Shown here piece after piece: positions 1 through 8,278 of a DNA stretch of 46,272 bases. The stretch's first letter is position 1. Each line of letters opens with the position of its first letter. The DNA comes from an uncultured Opitutia bacterium. GTDB lineage: Bacteria > Verrucomicrobiota > Verrucomicrobiia > Opitutales > Opitutaceae. The position numbers and the translations under genes were made by a program. Location: assembly GCA_903900845.1 (NCBI GenBank), contig CAIUOU010000066.1, positions 1-46,272 of the forward strand, read 5' to 3'. Below the pieces are notes generated by a model that worked only from the letters and a program-made list of their open reading frames with translations, was not told the DNA's origin and made no database searches.

Positions 1-50
1 ATCACGAACTCTTTTCGCACTTCGTTCATTTGGGTTTGTTGCCATGGCAT
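1..50 (-). CDS. IS481-like transposase, N-terminal fragment (runs off left edge)
   Basis: Read on the minus strand, an ATG at 50-48 opens a frame that stays open to the window edge and gives MPWQQTQMNEVRKEFV. The MPW(Q/K) opening followed by a charged helix ending in EFV or RFV is how IS481-family DDE transposases commonly begin. A GA-rich leader (gaggaaccgagg) sits directly before the ATG, unlike the host genes in this window, which mostly lack one. The tandem terminal repeats at 90-131 lie upstream of it, as expected at an IS end. Only 16 codons are visible, so the family call rests on the opening residues plus the neighbouring repeats. Whether the element is complete cannot be judged from here. 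Confidence 0.6.
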   Translation of the reverse strand, partial: MPWQQTQMNEVRKEFV

Positions 51-89
51 CCTCGGTTCCTCTCAACCGCGCCCCTGCCTTGGCGATAG

Positions 90-131
90 TGTCACCCATG
101 TCCTGACACTAAACTGTCACCCATGTCCTGA
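90..131. repeat. Two tandem 17-bp direct repeats in the IS end
   Basis: The sequence tgtcacccatgtcctga occurs at 90-106 and again, identically, at 115-131, a period of 25 bp. Such repeated motifs inside IS ends are usually transposase binding sites. The copies are in direct orientation and lie between the transposase start codon and the outer edge of the element. Confidence 0.85.
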
Positions 132-231
132 AACCGTACCCAGCCGGTTTTAAACGCCCAACGCCCTGACCCCTTAGGGCGGGCGCGACAACCGCTCGAC
201 GTGCGGCGGGGGACTTGTCTGAGTTTTCGGC

Positions 232-1647
232 ATGACCCCGATATCCTGCGTTACATCCGTCAGCCGTCGTCATTTTCTCGGCACCGCCGCGGCGGCGGCC
301 GCGGTTTCCGCGCTGCCGCGTTTCAACATCGCGCGCGCCGGTCAGGCTCCGAACGCGCGTCTCAACGTCGCGTGCGTAGGCATCGGGGGACGCGGCTGGT
401 ACGCCGTGTCCGAGTTGTTGAAGGATCCGCGGGTGAACATCGTCGCGGTCGCCGACGTGGATCGTCAGCAGGTCGACTCGGCCTTCCAGAAGGCGGCGGC
501 GCTTAAGAAGTCAGCCGATTTGAGTTCCGCGGAATTGAGGTCGGTGGCGGCGTTTGCCGACTACCGCGAGATGTACGCGAAAATGGGCGACCGGATCGAC
601 GCCGTCACCGTCTCGACGCCGGATCACCACCACTACCCGGCGGCGATGATGGCGGTGCAGCGAGGGAAGCACGTTTACGTCGAGAAGCCGCTCACGCACA
701 CCGTGGGTGAGGCTCGGGCGCTGCGCGAGGCGGCGCGGCGCAAGGGCGTCATCACCCAGATGGGTAATCAGGGTCGAGCGACCGAGGGCATCCGTCTGAT
801 GAAGGAGTGGGTGGATGCGGGCGTGATCGGGGACGTGCGGGAGGTGGTCTCGTGGTCCCCGACGTTTGAGACCAACTATTTCATCCGGCCCGAGGGACTA
901 CCGCTACCCGCGGAGCCGGTACCCGCGAATTTGGACTGGGATTTGTGGTGCGGGCCGTCGGAACCTATGCCGTATCATTCGAGCATTGTGCCGCGACGCT
1001 GGCGCGGGTGGTGGCGCTTCGGCAACGGCATGCTCGGCGACTGGGCGTGCCACACGCTCGATGCGCCGTTTTGGGCGCTCGACCTCGGAGCACCGACGAC
1101 CGTCGAGGCGCAGGTTAGCGCCGTCAGTCCGGAGGTCTCGCCGCAATGGGCGGAGATAACCTGGCGGTTTCCCGCGCGCGGATCGCGTCCGCCGGTGACG
1201 ATGAAATGGCTAGAGGGTACTTCGCGCCGGCCGGAACCGTTGGCCGGGTGGAAGGATGACACAAAGAAGTCGGGCTTCCCCGCCCGCGGCATGGCGATGC
1301 TTGGCAGCCGGCACACGCTCTTCGCTCCCGGCGGCCGTCCCGACAGCCCGCGGTTGTTGCCGAACGAGGTGATGGACGAATTCCGGAAGAACCGACCGGC
1401 GGCCTCGATTCCGCGGGTGGTGGGCGGGCCGATGAAGGAGTGGCTCGATGCCATCGCCGGCTCGGGTCCGCGTCCCGGTTCCAACTTCGAGTATTCCGTG
1501 CCGCTCTCCGAGATGGTGCTGCTCGGCGTGCTCGCGATGCGTACCGGCAAGCGAATCGAGTGGGACGGGAAGACCGGGCGCGTCACCAACGATGAGAGCC
1601 TGAACCGGCTCGTCGAGGTCTCGGCTCGGAGCGGGTGGAAAGTTTAA
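232..1647 (+). CDS. Exported Gfo/Idh/MocA-family oxidoreductase
   Basis: The 471-residue protein starts with a twin-arginine signal: SRRHFLG at about residues 11-17, followed by an alanine-rich hydrophobic stretch. It should therefore be exported folded, with its cofactor bound. The nucleotide-binding motif VACVGIGGRGW follows at about residue 46. The family signature EKPLTHT, whose lysine and proline line the nicotinamide site, lies near residue 151. The second half has the beta-sheet substrate domain usual for this family, including a WGPS-like WCGPSEP stretch common in Verrucomicrobia and Planctomycetes members. Substrates in the family are sugars, inositols and their derivatives; none can be assigned here. 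The ATG at 232 has no Shine-Dalgarno sequence, and the IS end lies just upstream. A paralogue lies at 41730-42884. Confidence 0.9.
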   Translation: MTPISCVTSVSRRHFLGTAAAAAAVSALPRFNIARAGQAPNARLNVACVGIGGRGWYAVSELLKDPRVNIVAVADVDRQQVDSAFQKAAALKKSADLSSAELRSVAAFADYREMYAKMGDRIDAVTVSTPDHHHYPAAMMAVQRGKHVYVEKPLTHTVGEARALREAARRKGVITQMGNQGRATEGIRLMKEWVDAGVIGDVREVVSWSPTFETNYFIRPEGLPLPAEPVPANLDWDLWCGPSEPMPYHSSIVPRRWRGWWRFGNGMLGDWACHTLDAPFWALDLGAPTTVEAQVSAVSPEVSPQWAEITWRFPARGSRPPVTMKWLEGTSRRPEPLAGWKDDTKKSGFPARGMAMLGSRHTLFAPGGRPDSPRLLPNEVMDEFRKNRPAASIPRVVGGPMKEWLDAIAGSGPRPGSNFEYSVPLSEMVLLGVLAMRTGKRIEWDGKTGRVTNDESLNRLVEVSARSGWKV

Positions 1648-2141
1648 GCGCCCTGATCGCGGGACGCAGGGTCTCCGAAAAGGGGGTGCCCACGGAAAGC
1701 ACCGAACACGCGGAATGCGCGCACGCCCTGCGCCTGCGGGTTTGTTGAACCCGCGGCTGTTTACCCGCCAATGCCTGTTTGGGGCGGGACGCCGCGGACC
1801 ATCCCCGGCCCGCGGCCGCCGAAGGCGTTTTCGACGGGCCCTGTTTTCAACCGCGGACCCGGCGGATGGCGCAACCTGACTCCCGCCAAGGAGAAACGAG
1901 GGCACGGAGCAGGTAGGTGGAGTCGTTACCCACGCGCTTACGGTTACGACTTTTGAGCCTCTTCGCGCCATGCCCAGGCTGGCCGAAAAAAGGCTCAAAA
2001 CGCGCATGCGACCTGCCTTTACCGCGTCTGCTGCGAACCGGCCGTCCGTTTCCTTCTGGTGAAATGGCTTGGTGATGACGCTCGGCATCACGCCCAACAC
2101 GTCGGTCGAAGCGCGTCGGGTCCCGCGTGCCGCGGCGGAGT
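1648..2141. other. 494-bp gap with hairpins, no gene seen
   Basis: No convincing coding frame is present between the oxidoreductase and the sulfatase, which converge here. Three inverted repeats stand out. A 7-bp stem with a 5-base loop at 1736-1754 (gcgggtt/aacccgc) is followed by a weak T stretch and might act as a terminator for the upstream gene. A 6-bp stem lies at 1764-1788. A perfect 10-bp stem at 1951-2000 has a 30-base loop. The nine bases ccgcggacc also occur twice, near 1792 and 1851. Confidence 0.6.
1951..2000. repeat. 10-bp inverted repeat in intergenic region
   Basis: The sequence ttttgagcct at 1951-1960 is the exact reverse complement of aggctcaaaa at 1991-2000. The 30-base loop contains a gccaggct-like inner symmetry. 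It lies between two convergent genes, so a bidirectional terminator or a dispersed REP-like unit are both possible. There is no T tract directly after the stem. Confidence 0.5.
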
Positions 2142-3719
2142 TCAGTCGCCCTTTTTCTTCCCCTTGGCCGCGGGCGCCGGGATCGGCTTCCGGAGTACGA
2201 CGGGAGCGGCGTTGGCCTGCGGAGCGCCGGGGGTGCTGCGGCCGTCGGCGACGAGTTTTTCCAGAAGTTTATTCAATCGCGCCACAATGTCGGGGTATGC
2301 GCGGTGCAGGTTATTCGCCTCGGCGAGATCGCCGCCGCCGATCCGATAGAGCTGGGTGTCGGGCAGTCCCTGTTTGACCGCCTCGGGGTCGAGCGGCGCG
2401 GACCAGCCGCCGCTGCCCGGGGCGAGCGCGAGTTTCCACTCGCCCATGCGGATCGCGAAGGCCCCTGAAATGCTGTGATGCACGATTGAATCACGGGCCG
2501 AAGGGCCCCGGCCAATGAGCGCGGGCAAAAAGCTGAAACTATCCTCCGCGGTGTCGTCGGGGAGTTTGGCGCCGGTTACCTCGGCCACGGTTGCGAAGAT
2601 GTCGGTGAGGCAGACCAGTTGGTCGCTGACCGCAGGCTTCACCCGTGCCGGCCAGCGGACGAGGAACGGCACGCGGTGGCCGCCGTCGAAAAGGTCGGCC
2701 TTGTGGCCGCGCAGGCCGCCGTTCACCGCGTGGCCCTTGGCGGCGAGTTCCTCGATGCGTGCCTGCGGGGAGCAGCCGTTGTCGCTGGTAAAGATGACGA
2801 TCGTGTCGCGGGCGACGCCGTTGCGGTCGAGGGCGGCCAGCACCTCGCCGACGGCCCAGTCGGTCTCCATCACGAAGTCGGCGTACAGGTTTAGGCCGCT
2901 GCGTCCGATCCATTCCTTGTTGGGCGCGATCGGGGTGTGGGGTGAGGCTAGGGGAAGGTAGAGGAAGAAAGGCTGGCCGGCCTTGGCGCGTTCGTCGATG
3001 TAGCGCACCGCCTGGCGGGTGAACTCGGGCAGCACGTGCTCCACCTCAAACCCTGGCGCGGTCGGCCCCGGGCGGGCCTCGCCGGCGTGGGGCGGGTGCA
3101 TCGGGAACGAGCGGGTGAGCGTGGGCGCCTTGGTCACCCGGTCGTTCTCGATGAAGGTGTAAGGCACCATGTCGAGGGACGCGCTGATGCCGAAATAGCG
3201 GTCGAAGCCGACGCTGTTGGGGCCGTTTTTGATCGGGGCGGTGAAATCGACGTTGTTGACCTGCGCCGCCGTCTCGATCGAGAGCTCGCTCACCGTTTTT
3301 CCCGGGAGCTGGGCCCAGTCCATGCCAAGGTGCCACTTGCCCACGACCGCGGTGTGGTAGCCCTGTTTTTTCAGCATTGATGCGATCGTTTCGCGTCCCG
3401 GTTCGATGAGACGCGGGGACAAGCCGCCGAGGACGCCGCGTTGCAGACGCGTCCGCCAATTGTAACGCCCGGTCAGCAGGCCGTAACGCGTCGGGGTGCA
3501 TACGGAGGAAGGCGTGTGGGCGTCGGTGAAGCGCACGCCCTCGCGGGCGATGCGGTCCATGTGGGGCGTGGTGATGCGGCCGGCCGGGTGGTTGGCCTTC
3601 ACGTCCCCGTAGCCGAGATCATCGCAGAGGATCACGATCACGTTCGGACGCTCGGCGGCGAACGCGGGAAAAGCAGCGGCGAGGCCGAGCACGAGCCCGG
3701 CGAGGAACTGGGTTTTCAT
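2142..3719 (-). CDS. Sulfatase (type I, formylglycine-dependent)
   Basis: This 525-residue protein has a signal peptide (MKTQFLAGL...AFAAERP) and then the sulfatase opening PNVIVILCDDLGYGD, whose paired aspartates bind calcium. The active-site signature C-T-P-T-R is at residues 74-78, with Cys74 as the residue converted to formylglycine; this needs a formylglycine-generating enzyme encoded elsewhere. VVGKWHLG at about residue 125 gives the conserved lysine and histidine. Family members remove sulfate from polysaccharides or glycosaminoglycans in the periplasm. It is the last gene of a five-gene minus-strand operon, 19 bp after the DUF1611 gene. A second, only distantly similar sulfatase is at 20624-22372. 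The sulfated substrate is unknown. The ATG is preceded by cccc rather than a Shine-Dalgarno sequence. Confidence 0.93.
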   Translation of the reverse strand: MKTQFLAGLVLGLAAAFPAFAAERPNVIVILCDDLGYGDVKANHPAGRITTPHMDRIAREGVRFTDAHTPSSVCTPTRYGLLTGRYNWRTRLQRGVLGGLSPRLIEPGRETIASMLKKQGYHTAVVGKWHLGMDWAQLPGKTVSELSIETAAQVNNVDFTAPIKNGPNSVGFDRYFGISASLDMVPYTFIENDRVTKAPTLTRSFPMHPPHAGEARPGPTAPGFEVEHVLPEFTRQAVRYIDERAKAGQPFFLYLPLASPHTPIAPNKEWIGRSGLNLYADFVMETDWAVGEVLAALDRNGVARDTIVIFTSDNGCSPQARIEELAAKGHAVNGGLRGHKADLFDGGHRVPFLVRWPARVKPAVSDQLVCLTDIFATVAEVTGAKLPDDTAEDSFSFLPALIGRGPSARDSIVHHSISGAFAIRMGEWKLALAPGSGGWSAPLDPEAVKQGLPDTQLYRIGGGDLAEANNLHRAYPDIVARLNKLLEKLVADGRSTPGAPQANAAPVVLRKPIPAPAAKGKKKGD

Positions 3720-3738
3720 GGGGTAAGCGGGGGAGGCT

Positions 3739-4806
3739 TCAGCGCAGAATGCGGTCGAGGATCTCGCCCGGGCCGAAGCGTACGGCGTCGGTGCAGGGCA
3801 GGCCGGTCTCGCGCGCGGCCGCTTCGATCGCGGCGCGGGCCTCGGCGTCGGTTTGCTCCCAGGTGTTGAGCGCGATGCCCACGACCGGAACCGGGGCGAA
3901 GGCGCCCGCGGCGGCGGCGACTTGCTCGTAAAGCGCCACGACCTTCGCGAGTGGCGGGATCTCGATGTGCGGGAAGGACCGGAGCGTTTTCACACCAGCC
4001 TTGGCCACGACGACCAGATGCGTCGGCTGCGTGCCGCGGATCAGTGGCAACGTGGCGGTGGAGGCGGGGTTGAGCAGCGAGCCCTGGCCCTCGACCCAGA
4101 GAATGTCCTGGCCCGGGGCATGGCGCATCACCTCGGCCTCAACGGCGCCGCTGGCGTAATCGACGCGCACGGCGTCGAGGCATACGCCGCTGCCGCTGAT
4201 CATCATGCCAGCCTGGCCGGTGCCCACGAAACACGAGCGCACGCCGCGTTCGCGTGCGGCGCGATCGAACTCCAGCGCGGCGGTCATTTTGCCTATCGCC
4301 ATGTCGGTGCCCACGAACAGCACGCGCTTGCAGGGGAGGTTGCGCGCGCCGCCGGTGCCGCTCACGAGGCCAGCGGGTTCGCGGCGCATGTCCCAGATGG
4401 TGACGCCGGTGCGCAGCGCCGCGGCGATCTCCGCGTCCTCGCCGAGGCGGGTGTGCAGCCCGCTCCAGATTGAGACGCCGCTCCGCACCGTTAGCCGCAA
4501 ATCGTCCATCCAATCCGCCGGCACGCGGCCGCCGCTCGGCGCGAGTCCTATCGCGAGCGCGGTGGGCTTGAGCGCCAAAGCTTCCGCCACGGTAGCAACG
4601 ATCGGGATGTCGCGCTTCAGCGGCAACCGGGTGATCTCGCGCAGCGAGCGCCCGGCGGCCTCGCGGTCGATGACCGCCACGACCTCGTCGCCACGGTAAC
4701 GGAGCAGCGAGATGCCGGTCTTGCCGTGCTTCGGCGTGAGCAGGCCGGCGTGCTGGAGAATCACGAGGCGCTGGGTGCGCCGGGGATCGAAGGTGGTGTC
4801 AGTCAT
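3739..4806 (-). CDS. DUF1611 protein, DgcN-like
   Basis: The 355-residue protein matches the DUF1611 family layout. It has a nucleotide-binding-like N-terminal half (residues about 10-150) and a P-loop domain opening with GTDMAIGKMT at residues 166-175, a form resembling the GTD...GKT loop of dethiobiotin synthetase. Downstream are ILWVEGQGSLLNP and the AKAG stretch typical of the family. From memory of the literature, DgcN of marine bacteria belongs here and acetylates D-glutamate, after which the partner racemase DgcA produces N-acetyl-L-glutamate. Here the upstream gene is exactly such an enolase-superfamily epimerase, and the two reading frames overlap by 8 bp (4799-4806), implying coupled translation. 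Assignment to the family is firm; D-glutamate as substrate is inferred from the pairing. Confidence 0.85.
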   Translation of the reverse strand: MTDTTFDPRRTQRLVILQHAGLLTPKHGKTGISLLRYRGDEVVAVIDREAAGRSLREITRLPLKRDIPIVATVAEALALKPTALAIGLAPSGGRVPADWMDDLRLTVRSGVSIWSGLHTRLGEDAEIAAALRTGVTIWDMRREPAGLVSGTGGARNLPCKRVLFVGTDMAIGKMTAALEFDRAARERGVRSCFVGTGQAGMMISGSGVCLDAVRVDYASGAVEAEVMRHAPGQDILWVEGQGSLLNPASTATLPLIRGTQPTHLVVVAKAGVKTLRSFPHIEIPPLAKVVALYEQVAAAAGAFAPVPVVGIALNTWEQTDAEARAAIEAAARETGLPCTDAVRFGPGEILDRILR

Positions 4807-5845
4807 GGATGAGTCCGAATCCGGGAAGGGAGGGAAGCTCGAGGCGTCCTGCGCGCAAGGCGGCGCCGGCGAAGGGATCGGTCGAGAGGTTCAGGTGGCT
4901 GTCGAGATCGAGGTAGTCCACCAGCGGACCGAGCGTGGCCGCGCAGGTGTTGCCGAGCGCGGTGCTGCCGTAACAGCCGACGAGGATCTTCAGACCGTGC
5001 GCACGCGCCGCGTGGACCAGCCGCAACGCCCCGTCGAGGCCGCCGCATTTCATCAACTTGATGTTGATGCCCGAGACCGCTCCGACGAGCCGCGGGATAT
5101 CGGCCGCCGTGCGGCAACTCTCGTCGACCAAAATTGGCAGCGGTGACGCCGCCTGCAGTGCGGCGAGGTCCGCTTCCTGTCCCACGGCGAGGGGCTGTTC
5201 CAGGTGATCCACGCCACGCTCGCCAAGCCAGCGGGCCATCAAGGTGGCGTCGACCTGAGTCCAGCCGCCGTTGGCGTCGACGCTCACGCGCGCCCCGGCG
5301 GGGATGGCCTCGCGCACCGCCTCGAACATCGCCTGATCCGCTGCGATGCCCGCCTGGGCGCCGAGCTTGATCTTGAAGGCCCGCACATCGCCGACCTCCA
5401 GCCATTGCCGCACCCGGTTGCGGGCGGCTTCGGGTGACGAGATGCCGACGGTAACCGAAGTGAGCGGGCCGGGTTCGTTGGAAAGCCCCAGCAGGCGCCA
5501 CACCGGTTGACCGAGCCGGCGTCCCGCCCAGTCGTGCATCGCCTGGTTGATTCCAGCGATGAGGGCGGAGGGCGCGCCGTCCGTCCACAGGCGCCGTTCC
5601 GCCGCGTCGCGCGACCACGCCGAGGTTTGCTCCAGCCACGGACGATGCGCTTCGAGCGCGGCGAGCAAGGTTTCCAACCGCTGCGGGTGGGCGTCGATCG
5701 CGAACGGCGCCGCCTCGCCCCAGCCCTCGACGCCATCCTCGCTCCAGCGAATCCAGATCACCTCGCTGTGCGTGCTCGTGCCGCGGCTGATGGTGAGCGG
5801 CACCCGCTTTTGCAGGCGGAGGACGGTGTGCGAGAGCGACGGCAT
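4799..5845 (-). CDS. Dipeptide epimerase-type enolase (DgcA-like)
   Basis: This 348-residue enolase-superfamily protein has the whole active site of the muconate lactonizing/dipeptide epimerase group. The acid-base lysine lies in KIK (residues 158-160). The metal ligands are Asp190 (DANGGW), Glu216 (LEQP) and Asp241 (DES). The second lysine is Lys263 in NIKLMKCGG. The late stretch with DLDSHLNL matches L-Ala-D/L-Glu epimerases. These enzymes racemise the alpha carbon of an acylated or peptide-bound amino acid, so roles in murein peptide use or in N-acyl-glutamate racemisation both fit. The overlap with the following DUF1611 gene favours the DgcN-DgcA type of pathway. It lies 63 bp after the membrane protein gene, on the same strand. 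Confidence 0.88.
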   Translation of the reverse strand: MPSLSHTVLRLQKRVPLTISRGTSTHSEVIWIRWSEDGVEGWGEAAPFAIDAHPQRLETLLAALEAHRPWLEQTSAWSRDAAERRLWTDGAPSALIAGINQAMHDWAGRRLGQPVWRLLGLSNEPGPLTSVTVGISSPEAARNRVRQWLEVGDVRAFKIKLGAQAGIAADQAMFEAVREAIPAGARVSVDANGGWTQVDATLMARWLGERGVDHLEQPLAVGQEADLAALQAASPLPILVDESCRTAADIPRLVGAVSGINIKLMKCGGLDGALRLVHAARAHGLKILVGCYGSTALGNTCAATLGPLVDYLDLDSHLNLSTDPFAGAALRAGRLELPSLPGFGLIHD

Positions 5846-5908
5846 GAAGCGCCCAAGAAGGGGAAGTTGTGCGCGCGACGCAAGGGGCGCGCGCGAGACT
5901 GGCCGCCG

Positions 5909-7339
5909 TCAGTTGCCGGTGCGTGCGACGCGGTTCGTTCGCACGGCGGCGTAGGTGAGACCGGCGAGGCAGATCGCGAACGCGACGGCGTTCGGCGTGC
6001 GCACGGTCCACGGCTCCCACGGCCACGGGAAATCAAAGAAGGCGAAGTTCAGTGCGAAATAGATCCACGCCGCGGTCGGAAGCGCGACCTGCGCCCACGC
6101 GGCGGCGTCGGCGGGCGGTCTCCGCTCGAGCCTCGCTGCCACCAGTACGATGACCGCCAGCGGGAGGATTCCGTAAAAAAACCAGCCCGCCACGGGATTG
6201 ATGGCGGGCGTCTCGTAAACCAGGTGTCGGATCATCTTGCCGGCGATCGGCAGCAGCGTGACGAGCAGTAGCACCCAGCGCGGCCAACGGTCGTGCCCGG
6301 CGATCGCGACGAGTGGGATCACGGCGATCGCGAGTCCGGGGTCGTAGATCGCCCGTGCCCAGCGAAGTGGCGAAAAGTCCGCGAGCAGCAGCATGACGCC
6401 ATGAACGCCCAGCAGCGTCCAGGCTACGGCCTCCGGCAGCAGCGGCCGGTCCGTTGCGTTCTCCGTTTCGCGCAGCGTGATCAGGTCGCGGTTGCGCCAG
6501 AGCCCGAGTCCCAGGCAGGCGCCGATCGCGACGCCGAAAAGGGTTTCCATCCAATTCCACCAATTCATCCGCGGCGCGAGCGCGGCCCAAGGGCTCGCCG
6601 CCCAGGCCTGGGGATTCCACGCATGATAGGACTGCAGGCATTGCCCCAGCGGGAACCCGAGCCCGCCGACCATGCCCCAGACGGTGAGCCGACGGACAAG
6701 CAGATCGCGGCGCCACCAGCCTATCCACGCCCAGGCTCCGAGCAGCGCAACGAGAAGTCCGCCCCAGACCTCGGGCCGCGGTTTAAGTTCCGCATCCGCG
6801 CCGAACCACCTCCACGAGGCAGAGAAATAAATCAGCGGCAGCTGGCGGTCCGCCGGCTGGTGCGGGGAATTCAGCAGCCAGACTCCGCCCAGGTAGAGCG
6901 CCCAGAGCGCCGCCAACAGGGTGAGCACTCCCCGCCATGAAAGTCGGGAGGATCCGAAGCCGAGGCCGAGGAAAAGGCCCGCGAAACCGCTCCAGATTGC
7001 CCCCTTGAGGCCGAGACCGGTCATGCCCCACCACCACGCCGGCCAGCAGCCGACGAGCGCGCGGTCCTGCGTGAGGCCGATCGTCTGCCCGTAAGTCATC
7101 GAGCCGCCGATCCCGAGGGCCACCGCTGCGAGCGCCGCGGCCCGCGTGCCCGCCGCTATGGTCGCGCCTCGCCCGAATGAAAGCAGGAGCGTGAGCCCCA
7201 CGAGCACGCCGGCGATCATCGCTCCGGTTTCGTGGCCGAATTGCCCTCGGATGCCCCAGCCCATGCCGCCGGCCAGCGCGGGGAACAGTACCGCTTCCCA
7301 GGGCGCCGGGTGGTTCCTCGCGCGCGGAATCGCGGACAT
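5909..7339 (-). CDS. Polytopic membrane protein of unknown function
   Basis: The chosen start, ATG at 7339, gives 476 residues beginning MSAIPRARNHPAP. The frame extends further upstream, but that extension lies antisense inside the neighbouring gene and is arginine- and proline-rich. The protein has roughly 12-14 hydrophobic segments and almost no soluble domains. A motif of the form GG....GQ recurs: GGMGWGIRGQ at 24-33, GGSMTYGQ at 78-85 and GGLGFPLGQ at 225-233, which suggests an internally repeated, transporter-like fold. I recall similar hypothetical proteins in Planctomycetes and Verrucomicrobia but no assigned function. It sits between the TIM-barrel gene (14 bp upstream) and the epimerase gene (63 bp downstream), so uptake of that operon's substrate is a reasonable guess. 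Confidence 0.75.
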   Translation of the reverse strand: MSAIPRARNHPAPWEAVLFPALAGGMGWGIRGQFGHETGAMIAGVLVGLTLLLSFGRGATIAAGTRAAALAAVALGIGGSMTYGQTIGLTQDRALVGCWPAWWWGMTGLGLKGAIWSGFAGLFLGLGFGSSRLSWRGVLTLLAALWALYLGGVWLLNSPHQPADRQLPLIYFSASWRWFGADAELKPRPEVWGGLLVALLGAWAWIGWWRRDLLVRRLTVWGMVGGLGFPLGQCLQSYHAWNPQAWAASPWAALAPRMNWWNWMETLFGVAIGACLGLGLWRNRDLITLRETENATDRPLLPEAVAWTLLGVHGVMLLLADFSPLRWARAIYDPGLAIAVIPLVAIAGHDRWPRWVLLLVTLLPIAGKMIRHLVYETPAINPVAGWFFYGILPLAVIVLVAARLERRPPADAAAWAQVALPTAAWIYFALNFAFFDFPWPWEPWTVRTPNAVAFAICLAGLTYAAVRTNRVARTGN

Positions 7340-7353
7340 GCGGGAACGGCGCG

Positions 7354-8217
7354 TTAAGCTTGTCCTGAGCTGCGTGCCAGCGCCCGACGCCACACGCGGC
7401 GGATCTCCCGTGCGGCGCGGACCGACTCCGGCCACGCGTGGCGGGCGGTGCTCAGTTGGTAGCCGTGGGTCATGCCCATTTCCGGTACGGCATGCAGGGC
7501 GTTGCCCGGGCGGGGGCCGGCGAGCCAGCAGGCAAAGAGCTGCTCCACGAAGTCGAGATAGGTTCGGAATTCCGGAGTGAGGCGGCCCCGGGCGTCGGTC
7601 ACCGGCGCCTGACAATGCTGGCCCGTGAACGGACGCAGGTGGAACATGCGCGAGGCGCGGATGAGCCGCGGCCAGGCGAGGAGTCGTCGCGCATAGTCCG
7701 GCGGCTGCAGGTGTTTCACGACCGCGAAGTGCGAATGGTCCCACGTGACGGGCAGGTCCTCGCCGGTCGCCCGACGGTAGACCCGGGCGAGCTCGGAAAA
7801 CTTCTCCGGGGTTTCCGTCGCGGTGTCGCGATGCGTCTCGAACTGCACGATCACGCCGAGACTCCGGCCGAGCTTGACCAGACGCGCCGCGGCGCGCGCG
7901 GCAGCGGCGGCTGGCGTGTCGTGCCGCAGAAGGTGCACGTTGATTAACGGGGTGCCGGCACGGGCCTGCGCGCACAGGAATTTTCGACCGGTCGCGAAAT
8001 CCGGCGCGGCGAGTCCGCCCGTGAGCACAAGCCCGAGCCGACGCGCCTCGCGGGCTAGCGCCGGAGTGACCTCGGTGTAGACTCCATCGAAACCGGCGTC
8101 GCGCATCGCGCGGAGCCGGCGGGTGGCGTTCCAGGACCGCTGGAACGAGGGATGGCCGATCATCGACCACGTGGCGGCGCAAAGGATCAGACGGGGGGCG
8201 GGGCGCGGTGATGGCAT
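7354..8217 (-). CDS. Sugar phosphate isomerase/epimerase-like TIM barrel
   Basis: The start is set at the ATG at 8217 (MPSPRPAPRLILCAATWSM), giving 287 residues; the open frame continues upstream, but that part overlaps the divergent gene's leader and is basic low-complexity. The fold signature is that of AP-endonuclease-2/xylose-isomerase-like proteins: MRDAGFDGVYTEV near the start, INVHLLRHD, VQFETHRDT, and WDHSHFAV with Asp and His as likely metal ligands. Further candidate ligands are HLRPFTGQH and PEMGMTHG near the C-terminus. Members isomerise or epimerise sugars or related small molecules, and the substrate cannot be read from sequence. It is the first gene of the minus-strand operon ending in the sulfatase and is divergent from the PmoA-like gene, 61 bp away. 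Confidence 0.78.
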   Translation of the reverse strand: MPSPRPAPRLILCAATWSMIGHPSFQRSWNATRRLRAMRDAGFDGVYTEVTPALAREARRLGLVLTGGLAAPDFATGRKFLCAQARAGTPLINVHLLRHDTPAAAAARAAARLVKLGRSLGVIVQFETHRDTATETPEKFSELARVYRRATGEDLPVTWDHSHFAVVKHLQPPDYARRLLAWPRLIRASRMFHLRPFTGQHCQAPVTDARGRLTPEFRTYLDFVEQLFACWLAGPRPGNALHAVPEMGMTHGYQLSTARHAWPESVRAAREIRRVWRRALARSSGQA

Positions 8218-8278
8218 GCGCGGGTCGCGAAAACGGAGGTTGAACCGGAAAAACGCGGCGAGCTTATTCGGGCGCACC

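Larger units (their letters stand above)
1..136 (-). mobile_element. End of an IS481-like insertion sequence
   Basis: The fragment combines the start of a transposase gene (50 to 1, minus strand) with two 17-bp direct repeats upstream of it. The outer boundary is placed near 131-136, where the second repeat stops, but no target-site duplication can be checked because the other end lies outside the window. The element ends about 95 bp before the start of the Gfo/Idh gene, so it may influence that gene's promoter. The family is inferred from the transposase opening and the repeat type. Confidence 0.55.

Noticed and set aside
7340-8182. Upstream extension of the membrane-protein frame to 757 residues
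   Set aside because: The extra 281 residues are arginine-, proline- and alanine-rich and lie wholly within the TIM-barrel gene in another frame. The hydrophobic protein clearly begins at the ATG at 7339.
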